A stretch of 64,000 bases of DNA from Pyropia haitanensis (GCA_008729055.1 SDUX01000004.1:1178001-1242000); one strand, 5' to 3'. Shown: positions 33,485 through 45,132, numbered from the stretch's first letter. Translations and numbers: made by a program. Notes: generated by a model from the sequence alone, not told the origin.

Positions 33485-34480
33485 CGCCGCCGCCGCGGCC
33501 GCGGCCATTGGCGTGGCCATCGGCACCACCCCCACGGCCGCCCCGGGCGATCCAACGGTCTGGAAAGAAAAGACCATGGCCGCGGCGGCCCCGCCCCGAG
33601 CAGAGGCGTGGCGGCCCGCCGTCGGGCGCGCCGTGCCCGCCGCGTCGTCTGGCAACAGGCAGCGGGCGGCAGGCACACCAGGCCGCCGCCGCCGACACAG
33701 TGGCAGCGGCCGCCGCGGCCGCGGCCTCCCGCCGCCGCCGCCGCCGCCACCGCCGCGCCGCGGCCGCGCCGCGGCCGCGGCCATCAGCGTGGCCATCGGC
33801 ACCACCCCCACGGCCGCCACGGGCGAACCAACGGCCTAGAAAGCACAAAACATGGCCGTCGCGGCCGCAACGCCGTGCGGGGGCGTCGCGGCCCGCCGCG
33901 TGTGGCGCGCCGTGCCCACGCCGCGGTCGGCGTCGGTGGCGGCGGCCGGCGGCGGTGGTGGCCGCCGCCGTTGCCGCCGCTGCTGCTGGCACGGCACACG
34001 CGGTGCGCCGCGCACGCAGACGGGGGGGGTGGACGAGCCGGCCACGGCGGCGGCGGCGGGCGTGACCGCCGCGGCGGCGGGCGCGTCGCCGCCGCCACCA
34101 CCGTCGCCGTCCCCGGCACCGGCGTTGTCGACGAGACCCACTCGCACCGGGACAGGTTGAGAATGAAACGCGAGATCAGGAGCTTCGCACCGACTTTGAT
34201 GCTTGAAAGTTGACGCCTGCCGCGTGGAAAGTAGCCGCCTCTCTTGTCGCCCCGGCTGCGCTCTCGACCAGAGCTCGCTGGCAGCGACCGCCGCGCCGCT
34301 CCTTGCCCCCCCCCCGTTTGGCCCTCGCAATCTCCGCAGCCAGACGGGTGGGGCCCAGCAGGACTTTGTGGCTCCCAACCCCCCCCCTTGTCCCGCCCGC
34401 ATCCGCCACCGCCTCCCTCCTGGCAACCGCCACCCCGTCCGGCCTACGTCCCCCCACCCACCCACCTCCTTGCCACCGCC
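32744..34480. other. GC-rich intergenic region with local duplications
   Basis: Divergent spacer between the radical SAM gene (minus) and the PPR gene (plus). It contains a long (GCC)n tract (33432-33500). A block of about 200 bp is duplicated: 33325-33560 and 33640-33850 share CAGGCACACCAGGCCGCC and GTGGCCATCGGCACCACC. A lower-GC stretch at 33085-33180 is absent from the deleted copy at 27090-27268, which has a different insert there. No gene is supported, although open frames span it. Confidence 0.55.
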
Positions 34481-34537
34481 ATGGCCGCTACCGTTCCAGA
34501 CGGCCGTCGCCCCCGTGTCCCCCTCCGTGAGGGTGGT

Positions 34538-34588
<51 letters not shown>

Positions 34589-34906
34589 CCACCGCCGCCG
34601 CCCCGTGCGGCGCCCCACCGGCCGCCGCCGCCGCTCCTCCCCTTTGTCGTGCCCCTCCCGCCCGTGCTGTGGCCACCACTACCACCGCCACCGTCTGGCG
34701 GCCACGGCGGCCGCGGGACGCCGCGGCCACCCCACCCCACGCCCGGCACGCCGACGGCGCCGCCGGCCGCCCCCTCCTTCCGCCACCGCCCGTGCCTCGC
34801 GCTCGTCGCGCGGCCGGCGGCCGCCCGCTCCCGCCGGCTGGGCGTGGCTCACCCGCCGCCACCGCCGCTGAGCGTTGCGGGCGCGCGGCGGGACGGCGGC
34901 GGCGGC

Positions 34907-34965
<59 letters not shown>

Positions 34966-37125
34966 GGGTGGCGCCGCCGACGGGGCGGCCGGCGCCGACG
35001 GCGGCGGCGGCCGCGCCGACGCTGCCGCGAGGGGGTCCCCGCGCGCCCGTGGTGGTGAGCCGGGCCGGCCGCCGGCGGTGACCGCCGCGGCCAGCGGCGG
35101 CGCCCCGCCACCGGCGGGGCTGCAGGGCGGCCCCGCCAGGCTCCCAGGGAGGTCGCCGGCAGCAGGAGCGGCCGCTGGGGCGGCGGCGGCCGAGGCGGCG
35201 GCGGCGGCGCAGCCGCCACCGTCGTCGGCCGACGTGTCCTTCCCCGCCTACTCGGTACACGCGACGTTTACGCCCACCGAGGCGCGCATCTACGCGGACG
35301 TGACGAAGCGGCTGGCGCGCGGGGAGGTGGAGGCCGCCACCGATGCGCTCGTCGCGGCCGCCGCGGACGCGCCGCTGGTGCTCGCCATCCGCGTCGTGCG
35401 CCAATTACGCCAGGCGTGCCTGCTGCTCGACGCGCTCCGTGTCCTCACCGCCCTCGACGCGGCGGGGCGGCGGCCCGAGTTTGAGCGCCGCCTGTACTCG
35501 GAGCTGTTTGTGCTGCTCGCGCGACTCGGCCGTGGCGACCGGCTCATCCGTGAGTGGGCGGCGCTGGACGCGGGCACGATGGCGCACCTGGGCGCGCTCG
35601 CCTTCCGCACCGTCCTCTTCTTCTTTTGCAAGCAGAACCTGCTGGACGAGGCGATCGCGGTCAAGCGGGCGATGCGGGCGGCGGGGTACACGCTCGCGCG
35701 GGGCGGGTACAATATGTTTCTGGACGCGTGCGCGCGGACGCGGCGGCTGCCAGAGGCGTTTGAGGGGCTGGCGGAGATGGCCGACTCGGGCGTCACGCCG
35801 GACGTGGTCACGTTCAACACGCTGCTCAACGTGTGCGTGCGGACGGAGCAGCTGGACGCGGCGTTCCAGCTGCTCGACAAGATGCGCGCCTGGGGCATCG
35901 AGGCGGACAACTTTACGTGGAACGTGCTCATCAATGGGTGCCGCCGGCAGGGGCTGCTGCGCAAGGCGTTTGCGCTCGCCGACGAGATGGAGGCCCAGGC
36001 CGCGCGCGTCAACAGCGGCGGCGTCACGGGTCCCGACCTGGTCACGTACAACACGCTGCTCGCCGGCTGCGCCCGCGTCGGCGACGCGGATCGGGCGATG
36101 GAGGTGAAGCGGCGGCTCGAGGCCAAGGGCTTTGCGGGCAACGCGACCACGTACAACAGCTTGATGACCGCGTGCTCCCGCTCGTCCCGCCTCGAAGACG
36201 CGTTTGCCATTTTTGACGAGATGATCGCGCGGGGCCTGCAGCCCAACCGGGAGGTGTTCTGCACGCTCATCAACGCGTGCGCGCGGGCGCAGATGGTCGA
36301 CCGCGCCGCCGAGGTGCACGCGCTGATGGCGTCGTCGGGCATCGCGCCGACGGCGGTGACGTACAACGCGCTGCTCAACGCGCACCGGGTGGTGGGGGAC
36401 GTGGACGCGGCGCTGGGGGTGTTGGCGGACATGCGCGCCGGCGGCGTCACGCCCGACGTGGTCTCTTACTCGGCGGTGGTCGACACGCTCGGCCGCGCGT
36501 GCCGCCTCGACGACGCGTTTGCGCTGGTGGAGGACATGCGCGCGGCCGGGGTGGAGCCCAACCTGGTGACCTACACCTCCCTCGTCGCGGGCTGCGTCCG
36601 CATCGGCGACATGCCGCGCGCGGAGGCGGTGTTTGCGGCGATCGTGGCGGCGCGGCTCAAGCCCAACGTCTACACCTACTCGGCGCTTGTCCACGGGTAC
36701 GGCCGCCGCGGCCAGCTGCGCCGCGCGCTCGAGCTCCTCGCCGAGATGCGCGCCGCGGGCATCTGCCCGACCATTACCACGTACGTGGCGCTGGTGCAGG
36801 CGGTCGGCCGCCGCGCTGACGAGGCGGGCCTCGCGGCGGTGCTCGCCGAGATGCGCGCCGACGGGCTGCTGTGGGAGCCCAAGATTGGCGACGCGCTCGT
36901 CGCGGTCAAGCCGCCCTTCATCGAGGCGGGCAAGCCCGATGTCGCCGCGCAGGTGGACGTGGTCGTCGCGGCGCTGCGGGAGGAGGGGGGGGGGGGGGCG
37001 GGGGGAGGGGCCGCGGCCGCGCGGCGGCGGCCGCGGCGGTCGCCGCCGCCGACGCCGCGGCACGGGAGCAGGTCGCACGGGATATTGAGGACGTGGCACC
37101 GCTGACGGGGCGCGGCTCGCGTTGA
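34481..37125 (+). CDS. Organellar pentatricopeptide repeat (PPR) protein, P-type
   Basis: Sequence-specific organellar RNA-binding protein, usually for transcript processing, stability or translation. Single exon from ATG 34481 (ACCGCCATGG). Residues 1-250 are low complexity (Ala, Pro, Gly tracts) and include a likely transit peptide. Globular sequence starts at about 254 (FPAYSVHATFTPTEARIYAD). About 12 PPR motifs lie in tandem at residues 372-800, most exactly 35 aa, for example VVTFNTLLNVCVRTEQLDAA and LVTYNTLLAGCARVGDADRA; the fourth is lengthened by 8 residues. No E, DYW or SMR domain follows. A G run at 36987-37000 separates the repeat frame from the better C-terminal frame (REQVARDIEDVAPLTGRGSR, stop 37123-37125); without the shift the protein would end at 37105 with a basic tail. 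The target cannot be named. Confidence 0.9.
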
Positions 37126-37806
37126 GGGGCACGGGCGGGAGAGAGGCGGGGGAGGGGGGGGGGCGGCGCGGGGGGAGAGGCGGCCGCGGCGTGAGGGGTG
37201 GGGGGGGGACGACGTTGGGCGCCGCCGCGTGCATGCCATAGTCCGTTTGTGTCGGGCCGTCGTCCCTTGTATTCTCTCGTGCGTCGCCGTCTTGTGAACA
37301 TTGGTCGGCCGTCGCCGCCAGCAGACGGCAGGCGCGGTCGCGATTGGCGAGCGGCGCGAGGTGCACCCCCCCCCCCCGCCCCCCCACGTCCACGGCCGTA
37401 CCCTCACCACCCACCCGACGTCCCCCCCCCCCCCGCTCGTGTCGTCCTGCCGTCCAGCTGGCGCTGGCCGCCGCACCGTACGCGGGCACGGCGGCGGTGC
37501 TGGGGGTGGCGGCACCGACGCCGCGCAGCGGTGGGCGGTGGCGGCGGCCACACACAGAGCGGGACAGGTCCGCTCGCCGCCGGCACCGCGAGAGATGGGG
37601 GAGGAGAGGGGGGGCGCGCCGCCCAGGGCTGATCCCCACCGCCGGAAGCGACCGAGGGTGTCGACGCCACCCCCGTCGTCCAGGGACGGGGAAGCGCCGA
37701 AAAAGGGTAGGGACGGGGTCTGGCAGCCACCCACGCCCAACGCGCCATCCACTGGTCTGTTCCGCTGGGAGAGCCTTCCCCCTCCCTTCTGTTTCGTTTT
37801 TTTTTG
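37126..37806. other. Intergenic between convergent genes, no gene recognised
   Basis: G-rich then C-rich spacer between the 3' ends of the PPR and AlkB-type genes. No domain or repeat family is seen. Confidence 0.5.
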
Positions 37807-39486
37807 TTAATCCTCACGCCCCTGGGCACCCCCACCACTAGCGAGCGGCGGCGCTGACGCCACCGCCCGCCGCGCCCGCTCGTCCATGACCGCCGCCCAC
37901 AGCGGCGGCACCATCACCAGCAGCGCCATCGTCGGGTAGCCAGCCGGGAGCACCGGGCTCGCCGGCGACGCGCGGAGCGACTGGTACCGCCGGCCCGCGT
38001 GTTGGTGGTGGTCCGCGTGGCGCTGCAGCTTGAACAGCAGCACGTTGGTGAGCGTCTGCGGGGCCTCCCAGCTGTGGTGGGGGCCCACCCGCTCGTACAC
38101 ACCGTCGGCGTCCGCGTCGGCATCCGCGTCGGCGTCCGCGTCGGCGTCCGCGTCGGCGTCAGGCCCACCACCGGCCGGGCGGCCGCCCGGGCGGCCGCCC
38201 GGCAGCCGCCGGCGGACGAGCCCATAGTGCTCCATGTAGTTGACCTTTTCCAAAATCACCACCGCCACCACCGCGTGCGCCGCCCACAGCGCGACGGCGC
38301 GCCGCCCCCAGGTGGCGCCCAGCGCCGCCACCCCCGCCGCCGTCGCGGCGGACCACCAGACGACGCGGTGGGCGGCCGGCGGCAGCCGCCGCCGGCGCAG
38401 CCGCGCGGCCTCGAGCGCCCACGCGGACCGCCAGCCGCCGCCGACGGTGCGTGGGAGGAAGGCGTGGAACGGGACGCCCGCGGGCGCCGACGCCGGGTCG
38501 GCGGGCGTGCCCACCCGCCGGTGGTGGCCGACCGCGTGCTCCACCACAAAGTGGGCGTACGCGACGGACGCGAGCAGCGCGACGGCGGCGGCGCGCTCGC
38601 CACGGCCGCGGCGGTGGAGGAGCTCGTGCGCCGCGTTGATGCCGCCCGCCGCGACGATGCCCACCGACAGGGCAAGGCCGAGAAACGTGGGCGAGTGGCG
38701 GCTGGCGTCGCCGACCGCCGCCTCGCGTGCCGCCCACAGCAGCAGCGCCGCCTGCGTCGGCAGCCACCCATAGACGGGCAGGCGGTAGGCGAGCGCTTCC
38801 GTCGGGGACGGCCGCCGGCGCGGCCGCGGCGACGGCGACGGCGGCGGCGGCGGCGTGGCCGCGGCAGCGTCCGCCACGTCGCCGCCCGTGGCGGGCGTAG
38901 GCGGCCACCGCCCAAAGAGGCGGGCGGTGCCGACCGCCGCGTCGGCGAGCGGGATGAGGCCATAGATGAGGGCGACGGTGAGGTAGGGGCCGACCAGCGG
39001 CGGCCGCAGGTAGTAGCCGACGAGTACGGACAGCGGCACAATGTAGGCGAGGTAAAACGCGGCGGGGGGGAGGTGCGCGTCCGCGGCGGGCGCCTCCTCT
39101 TCCGCCGCGTCGGCCGCGGCTGCCGCCGCCGCCGCAGCGGCGGCGGTGGTGGCGGCGGCGGCGGCGGCGGTGGTGGTGGTGGTGGTGGTGGTGGTGGTGG
39201 TGGTGGCGGCAGAAGAGACGGAAGCGCCTGCCGCCGCCACGGCGGCGGGTGCCGCCGTCGACGGGGAGGTGGTGGCGGCGGCGGCGGCGGCAGCGGCGGC
39301 GGCCCGCGACGGGCAGGGGGGAGGAGCGGCGGCGGCGGCACCGCCGCCGCGCTGCCGGCGGGCGCGACCGCCTGGCGGCGGCGGCGCACGGCCGCAGTCG
39401 CCGTCGGCGTCGACGGTTAGAGCGGCGGCGGCGACCGCGACGGCCGCGACCGCCGTGGGCGACGGCGTGCCGTCGAGGGCGGCCAT
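37807..39486 (-). CDS. AlkB-type membrane di-iron alkane/fatty-acyl hydroxylase
   Basis: Integral-membrane non-haem di-iron monooxygenase of the alkane 1-monooxygenase branch of the fatty-acid desaturase superfamily. It is expected to hydroxylate a terminal or lipid carbon using O2 and an electron donor. Single exon, about 559 aa from ATG 39486 (GCGGGGATGG). The His motifs are in the AlkB order: HELLHR (287-292), VEHAVGHHRRVGTPADPASA (315-334), NYMEHYGL (416-423) and LQRHADHHQHAGRRYQSL (485-502). The spacing GHH..V.TP.DPASA and QRH.DHH is specific to AlkB, not to acyl desaturases. Hydrophobic segments lie at about 143-185, 272-285 and 390-412. The N-terminal 130 residues are Ala/Thr-rich, with a run of 12 Thr. 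A loop at about 443-459 is a pure Asp-Ala repeat. Cytochrome or rubredoxin partners are not nearby. Confidence 0.92.
   Translation of the reverse strand: MAALDGTPSPTAVAAVAVAAAALTVDADGDCGRAPPPPGGRARRQRGGGAAAAAPPPCPSRAAAAAAAAAATTSPSTAAPAAVAAAGASVSSAATTTTTTTTTTTTAAAAAATTAAAAAAAAAAADAAEEEAPAADAHLPPAAFYLAYIVPLSVLVGYYLRPPLVGPYLTVALIYGLIPLADAAVGTARLFGRWPPTPATGGDVADAAAATPPPPPSPSPRPRRRPSPTEALAYRLPVYGWLPTQAALLLWAAREAAVGDASRHSPTFLGLALSVGIVAAGGINAAHELLHRRGRGERAAAVALLASVAYAHFVVEHAVGHHRRVGTPADPASAPAGVPFHAFLPRTVGGGWRSAWALEAARLRRRRLPPAAHRVVWWSAATAAGVAALGATWGRRAVALWAAHAVVAVVILEKVNYMEHYGLVRRRLPGGRPGGRPAGGGPDADADADADADADADADADGVYERVGPHHSWEAPQTLTNVLLFKLQRHADHHQHAGRRYQSLRASPASPVLPAGYPTMALLVMVPPLWAAVMDERARRAVASAPPLASGGGAQGRED
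38101..38161. repeat. Asp-Ala coding minisatellite inside the AlkB-type gene
   Basis: GTCGGC/GTCCGC alternation on plus; on minus it reads GAC GC(C/G) repeats, giving eight or nine Asp-Ala pairs. It falls between the NYMEHYG and QRHADHH motifs, outside conserved sequence. Confidence 0.9.
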
Positions 39487-40297
39487 CCCCGCCGCGCGGC
39501 ACGGACCGCGGCCGCCGACGCGACGGGGGCTGGGGGGGGGGGGGGGGGGGGGGGGACGGCCGCCGCGCCGGCGGGTCCCGCCGCGCAGGCGGGCGCGAGC
39601 GCGGACGGGTGGGCAGAGGGGGGAGGGACGCCAACCTTTTGGGCACAGGGAACGAGGGGGAATGGGAGGAGGGGGGCAGACGGTGGCGGCGGCGGCGGAC
39701 AAGACGACGGCGACGGCCGGGAAGCCGACGGTGATGGCCGACCAGACGACGGCGACGGCTGGGAAGCCGCCGGCGGTGCGTCGAGGCGGGCGGCGGGGTG
39801 GGAAACGGCGGCGAGGTCAACCTCGACGCAGACATCACATGCGGGGCCCGTCCAATGAAAAGCCTCCATTCTGGGACAAAAATTTTAAGGTTGGATCACT
39901 CGAGCTGCACGCGCGTTCGCGAAAATGCTTCATGCTTTGGTGTGCCGGACGCCGGTGGCAGCGCGAGGCTGGTCCTTCCGTGCGGCGCTCGCGCTGGGGG
40001 CGGGCGGAAAGCGGTCACCGACCAGCCGCTGCTGCCATGTCTCTACGGCTGTCCGTTGGGACAGCAACTCCCGCGTGGCAGGGAATACGGGCAGGGCGCA
40101 ACGGCCAGGTCGCCAGCTTTAGAAACCGGGGGGCAAACGGGCGACATGGCCCCTCTTCTCAACTCAACACCAAAAACGAGGACACCACAATATCGGTCAG
40201 AGGGGGACAGGGGAGTAGAAAAGGGGCAGGGGGATGGGAGGGGGGGCAGCAGCACGAGACGGGGGCCGGGTGTACAAGAGAGGCAACGGAGCACCGC
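39487..40297. other. Upstream region of the AlkB-type gene, no gene
   Basis: Holds a long G run (39532-39554) and imperfect tandem GACGACGGCGACGGC(C/T)GGGA units (39700-39775). A CCAAT sequence occurs at 39850, and the stretch around 39855-39900 has lower GC. Promoter elements for the AlkB-type gene are likely here; none can be proved. Confidence 0.4.
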
Positions 40298-41255
40298 CTA
40301 CTCGCTCTGCCGCTCAATCTGTGCCTGCTTGAGTGCCCCCAGCCGGGAGCTAATGTACGGGTTCCAAATGTCCTGCTTGGACGCGATGTCGTCTGGGAGC
40401 TGCGTCTTTTTCAGGTCCACGTCGATCGCGCGGGTCAGCCGCTTGGCGCGGAGCTCCGCCTCCTCGGGCGGCATCGTCTCGATGGTCCGCCGCACTTCGG
40501 GGTCGTACTCGTTGAGGAGGTCGTCATAGCGCAGGCCTGCAGCGCAGCACAAGACGTAGCACAAGGCACATAGTGACAGATGGCGGGGGGGAGGGAGGGG
40601 GCGGAGGAGACCAAGAGGAATATGGGTGAGGGGTGCGGACAAAAGAGAAAACCGACGTCAGTGGGGGTGTCCGTACGCGGGTGGGCCCCATCCCACACAG
40701 ACCAAGCACAGGGGGCACGAGCACCCGGATGGAACGGTGGTACCCCGCAAGCACCCGCCGCGCAGGCGGGCGACCCACCTCCACAGCCGCGCCAGCCGCC
40801 CGAGCGACGCACCTGCCGCACCACCCGGAGTGGCCACCCACATGGCCCACGACGTAGAGCACTTCCCCAAGCGTTACGTCGCGCGACGGACGATCACCAG
40901 GCATCTCCCCGCCCCCCACTCCCTGTCCCCCCCACATGCTTGCCTCACCCCATCGCCACCCCCCACGCCGCACCCCAAACCCTCCAATACGCAGCACAAT
41001 CGGCAGATAAAAAAGGAGCACAACGGCGGCGGGGGACCGCCCAAGGACGCCCCCCCCCGCTGCCCCCCCCCCAAAAAGGAACCACCCATCCCGTCCCACT
41101 CACGAGCGTCTCGTCTGTAGCGCCATCAACGTACCGTACTTGCGGAGCTCGTTGCCGACGGCGGCCTGGTACGACGCAGCCGCCCGGCGGGCGAGGGCGG
41201 TCATGCCCGGCAGCTTGAGCAGCACCGACGCGACGGGGCCCAACTGCTGCGCCAT
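40298..41255 (-). CDS. QCR7: Cytochrome bc1 complex subunit 7 (QCR7/UQCRB)
   Basis: Matrix-facing accessory subunit of respiratory complex III. Two exons, 41135-41255 and 40298-40536, joined TACG|GTACGT ... CTGCAG|GC, with a 598-bp intron, giving 119 aa. The ATG at 41255 starts MAQQLGPVASVLLKLPGM. The join gives NELRKYGLRYDDLLNEYDPE, the family's 'Y..LGLRYDDL' signature. EAELRAKRLTRAIDVDLKKTQLP follows, matching the R..R..RA.DL.LK...LP motif, and then NPYISSRLGALKQAQIER (family: .PY...v..E...). The length equals that of the yeast and human subunits. It lies divergent to the armadillo gene. Confidence 0.95.
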
Positions 41256-41886
41256 GACGACCGGCAAACAGGTGCGGACGGGGGGATCGGGGGGAAAACG
41301 AGGATGAACGCGACGGGGGGGGGGGGGTGTAGCGGAGGGGCAAGCGCTCCGCGGCGGGGCACGCGGCGCAGCAGTGCGGGCGGCGGCCAAGACGACACTC
41401 GTACGCCCGCCGCGAGAGGTGCACGTTGCTTGGCCGTGTCTGCGAGCAGTGGATGCGGATGCCCACGTCGCAACACTGGCAAGTACTGGTACCCGACCAA
41501 ACAAGTCCTCGCAGAAGATGGAACCACAGCCATACTTAATATGGTCGCTTGCCCGGATCCAACCCGTCGCGCCGTGCCCACTCCACGCCGCCTGCGCGCC
41601 GACGGCGCCCCCCACGGCCCCACCGCCGCCGCCGCCATCCTCTCGCCCGATCCACGTCACCCCCGCCGACGGGCAGCCGGCTGGTTCCGTGTCCCTTCCC
41701 CCCCACGTCATCCACCCCTCCCCTCCCCCATCCCTTCCTTCCCCTCCGCCACCCGTTCTCTCCTCTGCCCTCACCACCTGGATCCCCTCACGTTTGGCGG
41801 CGAAGCGCTTCCCGCCCCCGCTGCCCCCTCACTGCCTGGTCCCGGGCGGGCCGCGGCAGCGGCCGCCCGCCGGCGGGGTGTGTTCC
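41256..41886. promoter_or_regulatory. Divergent promoter region of QCR7 and the armadillo gene
   Basis: The 631 bp between two start codons that point away from each other. There is a local drop in GC at 41460-41560, with ACTTAATATGG at 41533-41543, which could serve as a TA-rich core element for the plus-strand gene. Nothing else stands out. Confidence 0.4.
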
Positions 41887-43363
41887 ATGGCGGGCTTACC
41901 ACCCCGCTGGTGGCCGGCGGGCCTCCTCCCGTCGGCCGCATCGCCGCTGCTGCGGCCGTGGGGCGGGGGGGCGCCCCCGCCAGCCGCCACGGCAAGCCGC
42001 CTCGGCGGGCAGCGGCGGGGCGGGAGCACCCGCGGCCACGCCACCGCCGCGGCGCTGCTTCGCGGCGCCGCCACCGCCGCTGCCTCGGGTGGCACCACCG
42101 CCGCCGCCGCCGCCACCGCCACTGCCGCGGACGCTGCCGCCGCAACGGCGCCGCCGACGGCCGCGGCCGCCACCCTCCTCCGCCTGGTCTGGTCTGCCGT
42201 CCGTGGTGCTGCCGGCCTGTCCCTGCAGCCGGCCGCCGCCCCGTTGCTGGCGCCGCCCGCCGCGGCGGCGGCCGCCGCAACCGCCGCCGCCGGCCCACCC
42301 GCGGCGTCTGCCGCGGCGTCGACCGCCGCGGCCGTTGCGCTGGCGGCGGCGGCGCTGGGCGTGGCGGCGGCCCCCCCACGGGCGGGGGTGGCGGCCGACG
42401 CCGGGGCGGTGCCCGTCCCCCTCCCCCCCGCCCCCCCCCCAGACTGGGACGACCTGTTCAGCCCGCTGGTGCGTGCCGCCGCGGCCGCCGCGACCGACCC
42501 GGACGCGGCCGCCGACGCGGTCACCCGCCTCGCCGCCCTGTCGCCCGCCTCGTCGCCGCGGCTGGCCGCCCGCGCCGCCGCCGCGGGCGGGGTGGCCGCG
42601 CTGCTCGCCGCCACGGCGGCGGCGGCGGCGGCTGGTGACGCGGGTGCGGAGCTGGCCGCGCTCCGCGTCTTGGCCGACCTCGCCGCCGCGCCAGCCGCGA
42701 CCAACGCGTTTGTCGCGGCGGGCGCCGGGGGGGTGCTCGTCGGCCGGCTGCGGTCGCTCGGGTGGGCGCCCGCCCCACGGCGGGGGTGGTGGGCGGCGTG
42801 GACGGGTGGCGGCGGCGGCGGCGGCGGTGCGGCGGCGGCGGCGGCGGCGGCGGCGACCCCCCGGGGGCCGGTGGAGATGGCGCTGACACGGCAGCTGCTG
42901 CACACGGTGGGCGTCCTCGCGTGCGACGCGCGGACGCACGGGGAGCTCGTCCGCGCGGGCGCCGTGCCGGTCCTCGCCGCCATACTCGCCGCGAGTGACT
43001 GGTCCGCGCTCGACGCCGCCGACGCTGCCGCCGCCGACGCCGCCGCGGCTGTCGGCGGGAGCGCCCCCCCCACCGCCCGCGGTGGGGAGGCGCCCCCCGT
43101 GGGCCTAGACGGGGACCTCGAGTCCCTGCGGTACGCGCTGATGGGGGTGGCGGCGCTCGCGACCAGCGGCCGCGCCGACGCGCTCGCCGCGCCGGGCCTC
43201 GTCGAGGCGCTCGGCGGCCTCGCCGCGCAGCGGCGGGACGCGGTGCTGTCGCGGTCCGCGGCGGCGGGGCTCCGCAACCTGGCGCGGACGGCGAGCCCGG
43301 CGGGCGCCAGCGCCGGCGCTGCCGGCGCCGCCACCGCGGCGGGCGCACCGGCGGCAGCAGCGT

Positions 43364-43402
<39 letters not shown>

Positions 43403-45132
43403 CCAAGGAGGCCGCCGCCGCCCACCGGGAGCTGGTCGTCCGCGGCGCGGTGCCGCCGCTGGTGGCGGCCGCCGCCGGCGGCGGCGGCGGCGGCAGCGAC
43501 GCGGCGGCGGTGTTTGCGCTCGCCGCGCTCGCCGACCTGACCGCCACGGCGCACGCCAAGGGGCGGCTCATCCACGGGCGGCTCGCCGCGGCGGGCGCCT
43601 GGGACGCTGCCGCCGCCGCGCTCGGCACGTCGCCGTCGCCGGCGGTGCGGCGGGCGGGGGTGGCGGTGCTCCGCGCGGCGCTGGGGGGGGTGTCGCCGAC
43701 CGACGCGCCCGCCGCGCGGGCGGCGCTCCTCGACACCCTCACCGCCTCGGCGGCGCGGGTCGTCTACCTGGGCGCCGCCGCCGCCGGGGGGGGGGGGGTG
43801 CCGCCGGCGGCGTCGGCGGCCGCCGGTCGGCGGCCGCCGGCGGCGGCGGCGGTGGCGGCGGTGGCGGCGGCGGCGCCACGCCGGCGCCGCCCCCGTCGGC
43901 GGCGGCGGTCGCGACGGCCGCGGCGGCGCTGTCGCTGGCGGCCGACGCGGCGGCGGCGGGGCACCCCCCCCTGGCCGCCGCGCTCGTCGCGGCGGGCGCG
44001 CCCGCCGTCGGCGCCGCCGCCCTCGCCGCGACCGCGGCGGGCACCCCCCCCGCGGGCGCGCCCGCCGCCGCCGCCGCCGCCCGCGCGGCGGCGCGCGTCG
44101 CCGCCGCGACGCTCCTCCGGTCCCTGTCGGGGGAGGGCGTGCCGGGCGGTGCGGCCGCGGTCGTGGCGGCCGGCGGCATCCGGTCGCTGCTCGCAGCCGG
44201 CGCGGCGGGGGGGGGCGGCGGGGCCGACCCGCCGACCGCCGCGGCGGTGGCGGCGGCGCTCGCGGACCTGGCGCGCGAGCCGGGCGTGCCGGCGGACATT
44301 GCCGCGGCCGGCGGCGCGGCGGTGCTCGTCGCCGCCGCCGCCCGGCCGGCGGCGCGGGCGGCCGCCCCCGCCGCGGGGGTGGTGGACGCGGCTGCGCCCG
44401 CGGTGCGGGCGCTGTTCAACCTCTCCCTCGGGGGTGTCGCGCGGGTGATGGTCGGCCAGACCGCGGGGGTGGGGGCGGTGCTGGCGCGCCACGCGGCGGC
44501 CGCGGACGCGCCGACGCGGCGGTGGGCGGTGGGGGCGGTCGCCAACCTGGCCGAGCTCCCAGACCTGGCCGCCCCGCTCGTCGCGGCGGGCGTGCTGCCG
44601 CCGCTCGTCGCGGCGCTCGACCCGGCCGCCGCCGCCGCCGCCGCCGCCTCCGCCGCCACCGCCGCCGCCGCCGCCGACGCCGCCGCCGCCTCGGCTGCCA
44701 CCGCTGGTACGCCCCCCCCCCCAGCCTCGCCGTCCGTGCCGCCAGACACGCTCACCCGCCGGGCGGCGGCGCTCGCGCTCGGCGAGCTCACCGCCGTTGC
44801 CGACACGCACGCGGCGCTCGTCGCGGCGGGCGCCCCCGCCGCGCTCGTCACCGCCCTCGCCGACGCGGACGCGGAGACGGCCGCCACCGCCGCGCTCGGC
44901 CTGTGCAACCTGGCCACGTCGGGCGGCGGCGTCGTCGCGGCGCTCGCCGCGGCGGGCGCCGGCGCGGGCCTCCGCCGCGTCGCCGTCAGCCTGACCGTCA
45001 ATGCCGAGATGCAGCGCCTCGCCGCGGCGGCCGCGGCGGTGATCCGGGGCAAGGACAAGGGGGGGGGGGGGGGGGGGGGGGGGGTTGCGCCTGACGGCGG
45101 TGCAGCCCATGTCGCCGGTGGCGCCGGCGTGA
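41887..45132 (+). CDS. Large armadillo-repeat protein
   Basis: Alpha-solenoid scaffold protein of about 1080 aa; the partner is unknown. The ATG at 41887 is in TTCCATGG. The N-terminus (MAGLPPRWWPAGLLPSAASP) is hydrophobic with Arg and could be a presequence, followed by Ala-rich sequence. ARM-type helices are visible throughout, such as ALRVLADLAAAPAATNAFVA, ALMGVAALATSGRADALAAP, RRWAVGAVANLAELPDLAAP and ALGLCNLATSGGGVVAALAA, each with the Gly-(x)-LxNLA/LaxLa pattern and 'LVAAGAxPxLVAAL' connectors. The sequence switches frame in the G run at 43785-43797 and again in the 26-G run at 45059-45084. After the second, the frame reads LRLTAVQPMSPVAPA and stops at 45130-45132. Without the shifts the frame would end at 44448 with a basic, non-ARM tail. 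Confidence 0.82.
45059..45084. repeat. Poly-G tract of 26
   Basis: An uninterrupted run of 26 G at the 3' end of the armadillo gene's coding part, immediately followed by the residual C-terminal codons. It is able to form G-quadruplexes and prone to length error. Confidence 0.9.

Noticed and set aside
33106..33820. Upstream minus-strand extension of the radical SAM frame (poly-Ala, repeated MATPMAAAA-like units)
   Set aside because: It is open only because of (GCC)n repeats and local duplications. The ATG at 32743 has a strong context and gives a sensible presequence.
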